Below are positions 18,106 to 27,397 of a stretch of DNA of 64,000 nucleotides, piece after piece (positions within the stretch are counted from its first letter, which is position 1; each line of letters starts with the position of its first letter). The notes under the pieces were generated by a model. It was not told the origin of the DNA. It worked only from the letters and a program-made list of their open reading frames with translations, and ran no database searches. Source of the stretch: Adlercreutzia mucosicola DSM 19490 (GTDB lineage: Bacteria > Actinomycetota > Coriobacteriia > Coriobacteriales > Eggerthellaceae); NCBI RefSeq assembly GCF_000422625.1, contig NZ_KE383895.1:84968-148967 (forward strand). Direction: 5' to 3'. Position numbers and translations under genes: made by a program.

Positions 18106-18879
18106 CTAGCCTTCCTGGGACCAATTCAAACCCGCGGCGGCGAACGCCTCCTGGGTCACATCAACGCCCCAGGCGCTCTTGGCCGCATCCACCGCGTTGT
18201 TCACCTGCACCGAATCCACCTGGGCCTCCAGAGCCAACCAGCAATTGGAATAGTCTTCGCGCACGTCCTTAATGGAGGGATCGATGCGGATGCCCGTGAC
18301 GGCGGGGTATTCAGCCGCTTCACCGGCGGGGAGCACCGTCTTGTAGTAGAACACCTCGCGCTCGGCGGTGCACTCGTTATCGGCGCGCACCCAGTGCTGG
18401 GCGCTCTCGTCGGTGAACTGGAGCTGAATGAGCGAAGGATCCAGCTTGTCGGTCTTTGCCCGAGTGTCAGCCGTGGAGCCATCACCCTCGGCCCCCTTCG
18501 CCCAGTACTTGCGCACGGTCAGGCGCACGTACTCGTCCATATCGCTCGAACGGTTCTGCACCGACAAGCGCTCACTGTACACTTCACCGGGAATCATGAA
18601 TTGATCCACATTGTCGGGGTTGTCGGCCGTGGGACGCTTCAGCAGGGCCGAGCTGTCGGCAATCAAGTTGCCCTCCTCGGGTACCACCGCGTCATTCTCG
18701 GTGAGGGCCACACCGATGTGCGTCTGCTGAATCTCGGCTACATATTCGCCACTGAAATAAGTGAGAGCGGAACGGGCCGGGCTCACGGCCATCATGACCA
18801 CGCAGCCCACCAGCGCCGCAGCCAGCACGATGAGCGCGATACGCGCCTGCAGGGTGAGGTTCTTCAGAGTTTGCATCAT
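18106..18879 (-). CDS. TasA-like secreted protein, candidate SipW substrate (larger)
   Basis: The 257-residue protein begins with a membrane segment (ARIALIVLAAALVGCVVMMAV) and a site like those cut by SipW (SALTYFSGEYVAE, with the aromatic just after the hydrophobic core). The mature part has VYSERLSVQNRSSDMDEYVRLTVRKYW, typical of the beta-sandwich of camelysin/TasA-like proteins. The C-terminus contains QVNNAVDAAKSAWGV, a motif I associate with SipW-cognate proteins. Two cysteines (in NECTAE and YSNCWL) could form a disulfide. The stop lies 15 bp before the LSQTG gene; its start is 3 bp after the smaller TasA-like gene. Confidence 0.8.
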   Translation of the reverse strand: MMQTLKNLTLQARIALIVLAAALVGCVVMMAVSPARSALTYFSGEYVAEIQQTHIGVALTENDAVVPEEGNLIADSSALLKRPTADNPDNVDQFMIPGEVYSERLSVQNRSSDMDEYVRLTVRKYWAKGAEGDGSTADTRAKTDKLDPSLIQLQFTDESAQHWVRADNECTAEREVFYYKTVLPAGEAAEYPAVTGIRIDPSIKDVREDYSNCWLALEAQVDSVQVNNAVDAAKSAWGVDVTQEAFAAAGLNWSQEG

Positions 18880-18882
18880 GGG

Positions 18883-19476
18883 TTACTCACCGTCCTTCGC
18901 GGGCATAATCAGCGACTTCTCGCCATCGGCGAAGGTGCCCAACAACGGCTGGCCCTCGACGAAGCTCTTGGCGGAGGTGCATTGCTGCACGACGGTGATA
19001 TCGAAGGGCTGGTTAAAATCTTTGTTGGTCAGCGTCGCCTTTACGGTGAACGCGGGGGTAGACTTACCAGGAGCCACGGGATGCGGCCAGTACAGCCAGC
19101 CTTCACTGTTCGGCGTGGGATTGCCATCAGCATCAACACCGACGACATCCTGCGTCCACTCCGCACCCTCTTCGCCGGGTTCGATGCTAATCGTTACACC
19201 CCAGTCTTCGGGAAACTCGGGATAGAAGACCTTTACGCGCACCATGGCGTCAACCTCACCCGTGTTCTTGATAGCAACGGTTTTCTGGCCGTCAACCTTG
19301 TATTCTTCCACCTCAGTGGTGGGCGGATTGGGGTTGTAGCTGAACGACACCATGCCCTTGGCCTGGGTCGTGTCGGTATAGTAGGCGAACGCGGTGCCCA
19401 CCGCCGTGCCCATGGTGAGGGCCACGGCGATGACCAGAGCTGCAATGCCGCGCTTGGCAAGATACTTCTTTGCCAT
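18883..19476 (-). CDS. TasA/camelysin-like secreted protein, candidate SipW substrate (smaller)
   Basis: The 197-residue protein has the hallmark N-terminus of SipW substrates: basic MAKKYLAKRG, a hydrophobic core and then TAFAYYTDTTQAKGMVSFSYN. TasA and CalY-type proteins carry the same arrangement of aromatic, Thr and Asp after the cleavage site. The mature part has TVAIKNTGEVDAMVRVKVFYPEF, matching the beta-sandwich fibre-forming fold. No C-terminal membrane segment is present, so the product should be released or polymerised on the surface. Only 2 bp separate it from the adhesin stop upstream. Fibre formation is inference from the family. Confidence 0.83.
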   Translation of the reverse strand: MAKKYLAKRGIAALVIAVALTMGTAVGTAFAYYTDTTQAKGMVSFSYNPNPPTTEVEEYKVDGQKTVAIKNTGEVDAMVRVKVFYPEFPEDWGVTISIEPGEEGAEWTQDVVGVDADGNPTPNSEGWLYWPHPVAPGKSTPAFTVKATLTNKDFNQPFDITVVQQCTSAKSFVEGQPLLGTFADGEKSLIMPAKDGE

Positions 19477-19478
19477 GG

Positions 19479-22400
19479 TTAGTTTCCCCCTTCGATGGGC
19501 GCGTTGGGTTGCTTGGGGTTGCTGTAGTTGGCATCGGGCGTGTAGGTGAGTTTGCCGTCGGTGTAGATGAACCCGGTGATGTTACCGTTTTCATCAGTCA
19601 CCTCGCCAGTAGGCGCGTAGCTGTTCACCACGCCAGTGCCGAAGGTGTTCTCATCTTTGAACGTATTCGTGAACTCGTGGGACACACCCTCCTCAGCGTT
19701 CTCGTTGTTCAAAGTGACGGTCCAGGTGTTGCGGCCGGTGGCCTCCTTAAAGTTGTCGCCGGTGTAGAACAGCTCCTCCACCACGTAGTAGCCGAGCGGC
19801 AGTTCATTGAGCGTGCGAGCCTCGGCGGTACCATAGGCATTGAACGTGAAGCCGATCTGATTCACGTAGATGGGCGCGAGGTGAGCCTTGTAGGCCTCGA
19901 CGTCGGCGTAACCCGTCACGTTGAACACTGCGGTGGCGGAAGCGCCCTCGGCGGCATTCCAGCCGGTCAACTTCTTCGTGAGGGTCAGCTTGCCCAGCTG
20001 ATCTTCGTTCTTGGTCGGGGGCTCCTTGCCGGCGGCGCCCACGTCGATGTAGTCGTTGCAGGCAATGCCGCCGCCATGGGTGTTGGAGTAGTTCCCTGTG
20101 AAGAACAGCACGGCGGCATCTTCGGCCTTGGCCTTGTCCTCGTCAGAGGGATCGGCCGTGAGGAACGTGAGGCGATTGCCTGTCACACAGGTGTCGGCAG
20201 TTTGGGTAAGCTTGTTCACCTGGTACAGCGGGTAGTTGCCCTTGGGGTCGGTCGTGGTGAAGGCGTCGGTCAGGGTAAAGCCCGTGGCCTTCGCTTCGTA
20301 GTCGGCAGGATTTACGGAGTCCTTGCTCAGATACAGAGTGACGATTTTCTCGCCCGCACTGCAGGTATCATTCTCGGGTTCCTTTCCGGGATTTTCATCG
20401 ATAGCGGTAACGATTTTTGTGTCGCTCACCTTAGGGCTGGGATTCTTGGACAAGTCGATGGTGTCGAACGTGACGACATACCCTTTGAGTTGCTTTATCT
20501 TCTCGACATCGTTCTCCGGCACGATCACCCGCAACAAATTCCCGTTCGACCGGTAGAGAACATTAGTGACCTGAACCTTGTCGGTTCCGTTGATCTTCAC
20601 GTAGTTGTCTTTATTCCAACCCTCGCGATGGGCGTTGGCCTTTTCGCTTACAACATCGCCAGTGGTGTAGCCGGTCCAGTTGTACCAGCCGCCGCCGAGC
20701 ATAGAGTTGAACACCGTGCTCTTACGGGCACAGTAGAAGTCGTTGGCCTGGCCTTTCGCGATCTTGCCCTTCAGGCCGTAGCTCTCGGGCTCGCCGTCGT
20801 GGAGGCCGCCTTCGAGCACCCACTGGTCGCCGTACTCGTTGGGGTTCTGGGTGCAGTTCTCCTCCCGCGCCGTGTTACCGAACACGGCGGCGTCGGCGGA
20901 AACTACCACGCCGTTGGTACAGGAGGCTACGCCGCCGCCGAGACCGGCCGCGGTATTGCCGCTAACGAGCGGATGGTACACGGTGATGCCGGCCGTCCGG
21001 TGCTCGGTGCCCTTGATGTCGTTGGAGTCGATGGAGGACATGAACAGACCGCCTCCGCCATAATCGAAGTAGGTGGCGGTCATGTTGTTGCTGATGATGC
21101 CCTGCTTGATATAGCTGTTCCTGTCGGTGCCGGCGCAGATGCCACCGCCCTCGCTGGTGCCCGCGTAGTTGGAAGAAATGCGACAGTTCTCGATCTTCAG
21201 CAACGGAAGGGCGTTCTCGTACTTGTTGTTTTCGTCGAGGCCGCCGCCCCACTTCGTCGGAATGGTCACGTTACCGCCGAGGGCCAGGATGCCGCCGCCT
21301 CCATCGGAAGCGAAGTTGCTGGTGATCTGACCGCCGTTGATGATGGTCTCATCCTGGGTGAACACGCCACCGCCGCCACCGCCGTAGTTCTTCCAGAAGT
21401 GCTCTTCGTTGGAGGGACCAGTGCTGCGATTCTTCTGGTGCTTGGCAGTGCGGTCATTCTCGGAACGGTTGTTAGTAATGGTAGCGTTCTCTTCGATGGT
21501 CAGAAGGTTCTTCGTTGCCGTCAAACCCTTCGCATGACCCTCGATATAGACACCGCCGCCATCGGCGTTGGCCACGTTGCCGGCTATGACCGCCGAACCG
21601 GTAATGGTCACTTCGCAGTTCTTGCGAGCATAAATGCCGCCGCCGTTCTGGGAAGTAGCGATAGTACCCTTGGTCAGGTCGGTCAGCGGCTCGCTGCCCG
21701 CTTCGTTGCCAGCGATGACGGCGTTACCGCTTACCGTCAGGGTCGCCGGAGTGCCCTTGGCCTCGCTCGACATCCAAATGGCGCCGCCGTTCTTCTTCGT
21801 CGCGTTACCGGCGATGACGGCGTTACCATCAATGGTAATGTTCACGGCCGAGCCATTGTTGCCACTGTTAGCGCTCACGGCGCCACCCAGACCTTCGGCC
21901 TTCACATTGGTGATGAAGCCGCCGCTCATATGGAAGGTGCCGCCCTGGTTCATGTTCACCGCATGGATGTCACCCGTGACGCCCTCATTGTAGGACAAAC
22001 GGCCGCCCTCGATGTTCAGCGTAGAGGCGCCATTGCCCACGACCACCAGATCCTGGGCTTTCGCGGCAACGATAGTACCAACGTCCTCCATATTCACCGT
22101 GTGCTTGATCTGGTACTCGTTGGTGCCGCCGGCGATGTGCTTGTCCTCGTAGGAACGCGTTACATAATAAGTAAGCGTATCGCCTTCGAGCGTGGCCTTC
22201 TGGCCCACCCACTTCTCACGGAACTCGCCCATGATGTCATTCACCAGGTCGCCGGCGTTGTCCTGGTTGGGCTTCGGCAGCAAAATGCCATCGGAGGCCT
22301 GATCCAAAGCTCGATACTTAGAGGCAGAGTCGTTGATGGTCAAAGTGGCCGCGCGGGACTCGTCACCTACCTTGAACAGGGAGCCCTCGGCCTCGCTGAT

Positions 22401-23288
22401 GATGGTGTGGCCGTTCAGATCGATGGTCTTGTCGCCGGCAACGACCACGGTGCTGGTGGCGCGCACGTCAGAGGTCAGCTTCACCTTGCCTTCGCCATCA
22501 GCGGAAAGGAAGGCAGCCAGCGCATCCCAATTATCGAACGTGTCGCCCTGGGCGTCGGAGGTGATGGTGACTTCAATGGAGCCGGAGGCATTAGCGGCCT
22601 TCTGAAGCTCATCCTTAGAGATGACGTATTCGTTCTTATCGGCATCGAAGGTGACGACGATCTCGGTAGCGGTGTCGTCGGCCTTTGCCCCGCTGGTCGC
22701 AGCGAGGGGCGTGGCCTCGTCCTTCACGACCTCGGTATCAGCGGCTTCGTCGGCAGCCTCATCAGCCTTGGGGCCACCTTCGGCCTGATTCTTCGCTTCC
22801 AGAGCGGCGGCCGTTTCGGGAATGGGCTCGACTTCAGGCACGATCTCGATCATAGCGGAGGGGTCGACAGGAGTCTGAGCCGGCTCCTCGGCTGCAGGCA
22901 CGGCCTCATCGGTCACCCGCTCCTCCTGGACGGTCATCACCTGAGCCGTCGGCTGGGCACCGCTCTGCAGCAGCGCGGCCACGTCGCCGATCTCACGATC
23001 GCCATGGGTCGACGTCGCGGTAAAGCGCAGGTCCTCGGACACAGGGGCCCGATAGCCCTCGTCGCTCTGGGCGTCGAACTTCTCGTTTCCGACTTCCACG
23101 GTCACGTCGCTGTCCAGATTGAAGAACACCTCAACCTGGTCACCGTCGTTGGCCGCCACGGCCGGAGTGCTCCCCCACAAATGGAAATACCCCAAAGAAG
23201 CGACGAGGGCACCCGTCGCCACAACGGCGAGGGCTTTTTTCGCTCCTGTTGCCATGGCAGTCGTCTGCCGTTTGGTCACTGTCGTCAT
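19479..23288 (-). CDS. Giant secreted parallel beta-helix adhesin
   Basis: This is the first gene of the surface block and encodes about 1269 residues. A signal peptide (KKALAVVATGALVASLGY, cleavage near AVA-A) precedes an acidic Ala/Glu/Asp-rich linker (about 95-190). A long right-handed beta-helix follows (about 200-930), seen as repeated short turns such as VIAGNEAGSEPL, GGGVYIEG, SNFASDGGGGI and SNYAGTSEGGGICAG. Near the C-terminus, KLTLTKKLTGWNAAEG to SHEFTNTFKD resembles pilin-like isopeptide (CnaB/SpaA-type) domains. There is no C-terminal membrane helix or LPxTG, so retention may depend on its partners. I chose the ATG at 23288, which opens the signal peptide; 16 further upstream codons are open but carry no export signal. 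Confidence 0.85.
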   Translation of the reverse strand: MTTVTKRQTTAMATGAKKALAVVATGALVASLGYFHLWGSTPAVAANDGDQVEVFFNLDSDVTVEVGNEKFDAQSDEGYRAPVSEDLRFTATSTHGDREIGDVAALLQSGAQPTAQVMTVQEERVTDEAVPAAEEPAQTPVDPSAMIEIVPEVEPIPETAAALEAKNQAEGGPKADEAADEAADTEVVKDEATPLAATSGAKADDTATEIVVTFDADKNEYVISKDELQKAANASGSIEVTITSDAQGDTFDNWDALAAFLSADGEGKVKLTSDVRATSTVVVAGDKTIDLNGHTIISEAEGSLFKVGDESRAATLTINDSASKYRALDQASDGILLPKPNQDNAGDLVNDIMGEFREKWVGQKATLEGDTLTYYVTRSYEDKHIAGGTNEYQIKHTVNMEDVGTIVAAKAQDLVVVGNGASTLNIEGGRLSYNEGVTGDIHAVNMNQGGTFHMSGGFITNVKAEGLGGAVSANSGNNGSAVNITIDGNAVIAGNATKKNGGAIWMSSEAKGTPATLTVSGNAVIAGNEAGSEPLTDLTKGTIATSQNGGGIYARKNCEVTITGSAVIAGNVANADGGGVYIEGHAKGLTATKNLLTIEENATITNNRSENDRTAKHQKNRSTGPSNEEHFWKNYGGGGGGVFTQDETIINGGQITSNFASDGGGGILALGGNVTIPTKWGGGLDENNKYENALPLLKIENCRISSNYAGTSEGGGICAGTDRNSYIKQGIISNNMTATYFDYGGGGLFMSSIDSNDIKGTEHRTAGITVYHPLVSGNTAAGLGGGVASCTNGVVVSADAAVFGNTAREENCTQNPNEYGDQWVLEGGLHDGEPESYGLKGKIAKGQANDFYCARKSTVFNSMLGGGWYNWTGYTTGDVVSEKANAHREGWNKDNYVKINGTDKVQVTNVLYRSNGNLLRVIVPENDVEKIKQLKGYVVTFDTIDLSKNPSPKVSDTKIVTAIDENPGKEPENDTCSAGEKIVTLYLSKDSVNPADYEAKATGFTLTDAFTTTDPKGNYPLYQVNKLTQTADTCVTGNRLTFLTADPSDEDKAKAEDAAVLFFTGNYSNTHGGGIACNDYIDVGAAGKEPPTKNEDQLGKLTLTKKLTGWNAAEGASATAVFNVTGYADVEAYKAHLAPIYVNQIGFTFNAYGTAEARTLNELPLGYYVVEELFYTGDNFKEATGRNTWTVTLNNENAEEGVSHEFTNTFKDENTFGTGVVNSYAPTGEVTDENGNITGFIYTDGKLTYTPDANYSNPKQPNAPIEGGN

Positions 23289-23359
23289 AATCCACCGTTC
23301 CTCATGCAGCTTTGTTGACAGCTCGCTATTATCCACATGTCAGTTTGGTTACAAACGAA

Positions 23360-23375
23360 CTATACGCGCGTATAG
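23360..23375. promoter_or_regulatory. Perfect 16-bp palindrome upstream of the surface block
   Basis: CTATACGCGCGTATAG is its own reverse complement. It lies 72 bp before the adhesin start, next to a possible minus-strand promoter (TTGTAA and GATAAT about 15 bp apart, near 23354-23329). Its size and position fit a dimeric repressor or activator operator. Confidence 0.5.
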
Positions 23376-23501
23376 AAGAGTTGCCTATAGATTTAAAGGG
23401 AAAACGGTCGTCATAATAGGCTATTGCCATGGTATCGAATGGGAAAATCCGAGGATGAAACGGTATGAAACAGGTTCGACCTCGGGGAACTCCACCATAC
23501 A

Positions 23502-23529
23502 AGAAACCGGGCCCTATGACCCGGTTTCT
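23502..23529 (-). terminator. Hairpin downstream of tRNA-Ala
   Basis: AGAAACCGGG and CCCGGTTTCT form a perfect 10-bp stem with an 8-base loop, 11 bp past the tRNA-Ala 3' end on the minus strand. There is no clear U-run after it, so termination is likely but not certain. Confidence 0.55.
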
Positions 23530-23540
23530 GAAGTTATTGG

Positions 23541-23613
23541 TGGAGCATAGGGGGATCGAACCCCTGACCTCAGGCTTGCAAAGCCCGCGCTCTCCCAGCT
23601 GAGCTAATGCCCC
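23541..23613 (-). tRNA. tRNA-Ala(TGC)
   Basis: On the minus strand a full cloverleaf is visible: acceptor GGGGCAT/ATGCTCC, D-arm with AGCTCAGCTGGGAGAGC, anticodon loop TTTGCAA (anticodon TGC) and T-arm GGTTCGATCCC. The 3' CCA is not encoded. Confidence 0.96.
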
Positions 23614-23678
23614 GTGGCTTCCCTTTTCCCCTTACCTCGCTTAACGGCCGCTTCAAGAAAACTGCCTCAGAATATAAT

Positions 23679-23718
23679 AAACGCTCCACCGGCTAACTCG
23701 GCTCACGGTGGAGCGTTT
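23679..23718 (-). terminator. Terminator after tRNA-Ile
   Basis: AAACGCTCCACC and GGTGGAGCGTTT form a perfect 12-bp stem between the two tRNA genes. On the minus strand the hairpin is followed by TATTATATT. It suggests tRNA-Ile and tRNA-Ala are separate transcription units. Confidence 0.7.
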
Positions 23719-23730
23719 ATCGCAAAGTAA

Positions 23731-23807
<77 letters not shown>

Positions 23808-23956
23808 TTGAAAAAGTGCTTGATTATCTTACGACGAAATAGGAGGTTGGTCAAGAAGTATTTTTACCGAATTGAGAAATATCTGTTCTCGGGAGTAAGC
23901 GGCCAACGTGCGACAATGAGAAGCGATACCCAAGGGTTAATCAGCGAGGTGGGAAT

Positions 23957-24463
23957 ATGGTCCCTTTGAAGGTGCTTACACTAGTAGTGGCTGGCCCCGC
24001 CCAGCCCTCGGTACTGGTGCTCCAACCGGTGGAAGACACTCCCGCTGGAAAGGCGCGTATCGTCCCAATCTGGATTGGGCCTACGGAGGCCGCCCAGATC
24101 GGAATGGCCCTGGAATCAGTGAAGTTCGACCGCCCCATGACCCACGACTTGTTCCTGGATGCCCTAACGAACCTGGATACTCGGGTGGACTCCGTGGTGA
24201 TCTATCGTGTACGCGGTCAGGTGTTTTTCTCACACCTGATACTGAACCAGGGAGGTCGTCTGATCACCCTGGACGCGCGGCCGAGCGACTCCATCGCGCT
24301 GGCCCTGCGGCAAGACGCTCCGCTTTATATCGAGGAAGACGTGCTAGATGCCGCCTCGTTCCCCTTTCTCTTTAGGGGAGAACGCCAATCGGAGGCCGAG
24401 CTGGCCGAGTTCAAGACCTTCCTCGACCATATTTCTCCGGAAGACTTCGGCACGCTCTCTTAA
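23957..24463 (+). CDS. Bifunctional nuclease (BFN/DUF151) family protein
   Basis: The 168-residue protein belongs to the bifunctional nuclease domain family, named from plant proteins with DNase and RNase activity; bacterial roles are poorly defined. The core motifs are visible: VLQPVEDTPAGKARIVPIWIGPTEAAQI, RPMTHDLFLDAL, VFFSHLIL and ITLDARPSDSIALALRQDAPLYIEEDVLD. The ARPSDSIALA block is the family signature. The start ATG has GAGGTGG upstream. It stands alone, convergent with gyrA, ending at a hairpin. Confidence 0.9.
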   Translation: MVPLKVLTLVVAGPAQPSVLVLQPVEDTPAGKARIVPIWIGPTEAAQIGMALESVKFDRPMTHDLFLDALTNLDTRVDSVVIYRVRGQVFFSHLILNQGGRLITLDARPSDSIALALRQDAPLYIEEDVLDAASFPFLFRGERQSEAELAEFKTFLDHISPEDFGTLS

Positions 24464-24467
24464 CCGA

Positions 24468-24502
24468 AAGGGCCCCGCGCAGTTCGCTCGCACGGGGCCC
24501 TT
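24468..24502. terminator. Shared terminator between convergent genes
   Basis: AAGGGCCCCG (24468-24477) pairs with CGGGGCCCTT (24493-24502). It lies just after the BFN-family gene and 24 bp from the gyrA stop. The stem is GC-rich, and short T-runs flank it on each strand, so it may serve both genes. Confidence 0.7.
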
Positions 24503-24525
24503 CTGCCTAGCCGGTGACGGGACAA

Positions 24526-27360
24526 CTACTCTTCGCCGTCGTCCTCGGCGATTTCCTCGACATCGACCTCGGCGGTGGGCTCGATATCACCCTCGTCGCC
24601 GTCGATGTCGTCGATGGCCAAGGATCCATCGGTGTTCTCCTCGTCCAGCAGGTCGAGCTGGTTCTCGTCCACCTCGCCGGCTTTCTTGGCCTTCTTCTTG
24701 CCCGTGGAGGAAATGGCCACGGCGCAGACCTTGTCCTTGTCGGCCACGTTCATCACCTTCACGCCCTGGGTGGAACGGCCGAGCTCGGAGATGCCCTTCA
24801 CCGGGGTGCGCACGATGACGCCCTCCTCGGACACGATCATGATCTCGTCGTCGGCACCGACGATCTTCATGACCGCGAGCAGGCCCTTCTTGTGGGTCAT
24901 GGTAATGGTGTACACACCCTGGCCGCCACGATGGTGCTCGGGGTACTCCTCAATCTTGGTGCGCTTACCATAGCCCTTCTCGGTGATCACGAACAGGTCA
25001 GTGCCGGGGCGGGCGATCTCCATGCCCAGCACGTGGGCATCGGCCGGCACATTCATGCCGCGCACGCCCATGGTTCCGCGGCCCATGGCGCGGGCCTCGG
25101 ACTCATCCCAGAGGATAGCCTTGCCGGCGGAGGACACCATGATGACCTTCTCGCCCTTGGCCACGCGCTTCACCGAGATGAGCTCATCATCGTCCTTCAG
25201 GTTGATGGCAATGAGCCCGTCGCGGCGAGTGCGGTCGTACTGGTCCATGGAGGTCTTCTTCACGTTGCCCTGGGCAGTGGCGAACATGAGGAACTCCTCG
25301 GCGGGGAAGTCCTTCGTGGCGATGACGGCGCTGATGGACTCGCCCTTCTCCAGGGGCAGCAGGTTCACGATAGCCGTGCCGCGGGCATGGCGGCTGGCCT
25401 CGGGAATCTCGTACACCTTCAGGCGGTACACCTTGCCCTTGGTGGAGAAGAACAGCATGTAGGAGTGGGTGGAGGCCACGAACAGGTGCTCCACGAAGTC
25501 GGCATCCTTCAGGTTCACACCCTGCATGCCCTTGCCACCGCGCTTCTGCTGGCGGTAGGTGCTCACGGGCAGGCGCTTGATATAGCCGGCCTTGGTCATG
25601 GTGACGACCATGTTCTCCTCGGCGATGAGGTCTTCCACCTCGATATCCTTCGCCTCGCCGGTGATGCGGGTGCGGCGCGGGGTGCCGTACTTCTTCTTGA
25701 TCTCCAGCAGCTCGTCCTTGATGACCTGCTTCAGCAGGCTCTCGTCGGACAGGATGCGCTTGTAGTAGGCGATCTTCTCGCGCAGCTCGGCCAGCTCTTC
25801 CTCGATCTTCTCGCGCTCCAGTCCGGTCAGGCGACGCAAGCGCATCTCCAAGATGGCGTTGGTTTGCTTCTCGGAGAGCCCAAAGCGCTCGGTCAGGCGC
25901 GCGGCGGCTTCCTTGTCCGTTTGGGACGAGCGGATGATCTGGATGACCTCGTCGATGTTGTCGAGCGCGATGATGTAGCCCTCGAGGATGTGCTCGCGCT
26001 CCTCGGCCTTGGCCAGCTCGTAGCGGGTGCGGCGGGTGACGACGTCCTTCTGGTGCTCGATGTAGTAGTGGAGGATCTCCTTGAGCGACAGCACGCGCGG
26101 GGTGCCGTTCACCAGGGCCAGCATGTTGGCGCCGAAGCCCACCTGCAGCTGGGTGTGCTTGTACAGCTTATTCAGCACCACCTGCGGAATGGCGTTGGAC
26201 TTCAAGTCGATGATGATATCGATGCCCTTGCGGTCGGCAGCGTCGTGGATGTTGCTGATCTCGGGCAGCTTCTTGTCGCGCACCAGCTCGCCGAGCTTCT
26301 CCAGCAGGCGCTTGCGGTTCACCTGGTAGGGAATTTCCTTCACCACGATGGAGGAGCGGCCGTTCTTCTTCTCCTCGATCTCGCACTTGGCGCGGATGGT
26401 CATGTTGCCATGGCCGGTCTCGTAGGCATCAAGAATGCCCTTCTTACCCATGATGAGGCCGCCGGTGGGGAAGTCGGGACCGGGCATGACGGCCATGAGC
26501 TCCTCGGTGGTGCACTCAGGGTTGTCGATCATGAGGCAGGTGGCATCGATGGTCTCGCCCAGGTTGTGGGGCGGGATGTTCGTGGCCATGCCGACGGCGA
26601 TGCCGTTGGAGCCGTTGACCAGCAGGTTCGGGAAACGGGCCGGAAGCACCGTGGGCTCTTGCAAGCTCTCGTCGTAGTTGGGCTGGAAATCAACAGTTTC
26701 CTTGTCCAGATCGCGCAGCAGTTCCATGGCCGGCTTGTCCAGGCGGGCCTCGGTGTAACGCATGGCGGCTGCACTATCGCCGTCGATGGAGCCGAAGTTG
26801 CCGTGGCCGTCGATCAGCGGCAGGCGCAGGCTGAAGGGCTGGGCCAGGCGCACCATGGTGTCGTACACAGCGATGTCGCCGTGGGGATGGTACTTGCCGA
26901 TTACGTCGCCGACGGTACGGGCCGACTTCATATGGGGCTTGCTCGGCGTGTAGCCCGATTCGTTCATGGCGTACAGAATGCGGCGGTGCACCGGCTTCAG
27001 GCCGTCACGCACGTCGGGCAGGGCGCGGGACACGATAACCGACATAGAGTATTCCAGGAAGGAGGTCTGCATCTCCTTGCCGAGAAACGCCGCGCGCACC
27101 GTGGTACCCTCGCCGCCGTTGGCCCCCTCGATGATAGAGCCGTGGGGGTTGGGCATGTCCACCATCATAGAGCGGGCCCGCTCCTCCTCGGAAACGGCGT
27201 GCTCCTCATCCAGGGTGGAAGAGGCCGAGGCAATCTCGGCATCCTCATCGCCCTCGTCGTCGGTGTCGACCTCTTCGGCCAGGTACAGCGCGTCCTCTTC
27301 GGCGGTCTCTGCCCCGGACTGCTCGTCGGCGTCGAAGTTCTCGTCTTCAAAATCTGCCAT
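24526..27360 (-). CDS. gyrA: DNA gyrase subunit A
   Basis: GyrA is the DNA-cleaving subunit of gyrase. The 944-residue protein includes the winged-helix/tower core with catalytic Tyr202 in [10 protein letters not shown] and the C-terminal beta-pinwheel with the GyrA box QQKRGGKGM. Two features are odd. First, about 95 residues precede the conserved core ([18 protein letters not shown]), mostly Asp/Glu-rich; E. coli GyrA has about 20. Second, in the quinolone-resistance region [10 protein letters not shown], Ile163 occupies the place of E. coli Ser83, encoded by ATC at 26872-26874; the equivalent of Asp87 is intact. The C-terminus is also strongly acidic. The gene follows gyrB, separated by a 200-bp inverted-repeat element. 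Confidence 0.97.
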   Translation of the reverse strand: MADFEDENFDADEQSGAETAEEDALYLAEEVDTDDEGDEDAEIASASSTLDEEHAVSEEERARSMMVDMPNPHGSIIEGANGGEGTTVRAAFLGKEMQTSFLEYSMSVIVSRALPDVRDGLKPVHRRILYAMNESGYTPSKPHMKSARTVGDVIGKYHPHGDIAVYDTMVRLAQPFSLRLPLIDGHGNFGSIDGDSAAAMRYTEARLDKPAMELLRDLDKETVDFQPNYDESLQEPTVLPARFPNLLVNGSNGIAVGMATNIPPHNLGETIDATCLMIDNPECTTEELMAVMPGPDFPTGGLIMGKKGILDAYETGHGNMTIRAKCEIEEKKNGRSSIVVKEIPYQVNRKRLLEKLGELVRDKKLPEISNIHDAADRKGIDIIIDLKSNAIPQVVLNKLYKHTQLQVGFGANMLALVNGTPRVLSLKEILHYYIEHQKDVVTRRTRYELAKAEEREHILEGYIIALDNIDEVIQIIRSSQTDKEAAARLTERFGLSEKQTNAILEMRLRRLTGLEREKIEEELAELREKIAYYKRILSDESLLKQVIKDELLEIKKKYGTPRRTRITGEAKDIEVEDLIAEENMVVTMTKAGYIKRLPVSTYRQQKRGGKGMQGVNLKDADFVEHLFVASTHSYMLFFSTKGKVYRLKVYEIPEASRHARGTAIVNLLPLEKGESISAVIATKDFPAEEFLMFATAQGNVKKTSMDQYDRTRRDGLIAINLKDDDELISVKRVAKGEKVIMVSSAGKAILWDESEARAMGRGTMGVRGMNVPADAHVLGMEIARPGTDLFVITEKGYGKRTKIEEYPEHHRGGQGVYTITMTHKKGLLAVMKIVGADDEIMIVSEEGVIVRTPVKGISELGRSTQGVKVMNVADKDKVCAVAISSTGKKKAKKAGEVDENQLDLLDEENTDGSLAIDDIDGDEGDIEPTAEVDVEEIAEDDGEE

Positions 27361-27397
27361 TGGTTTCCTTTCTTAAAGAAACGTACTGGTCTTGTCC

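Noticed and set aside
19470..23318. A 1282-codon open frame on the plus strand
   Set aside because: It is the antisense shadow of the beta-helix adhesin gene. The minus-strand frame has a signal peptide and repeat structure; the plus-strand product has no recognisable domain.
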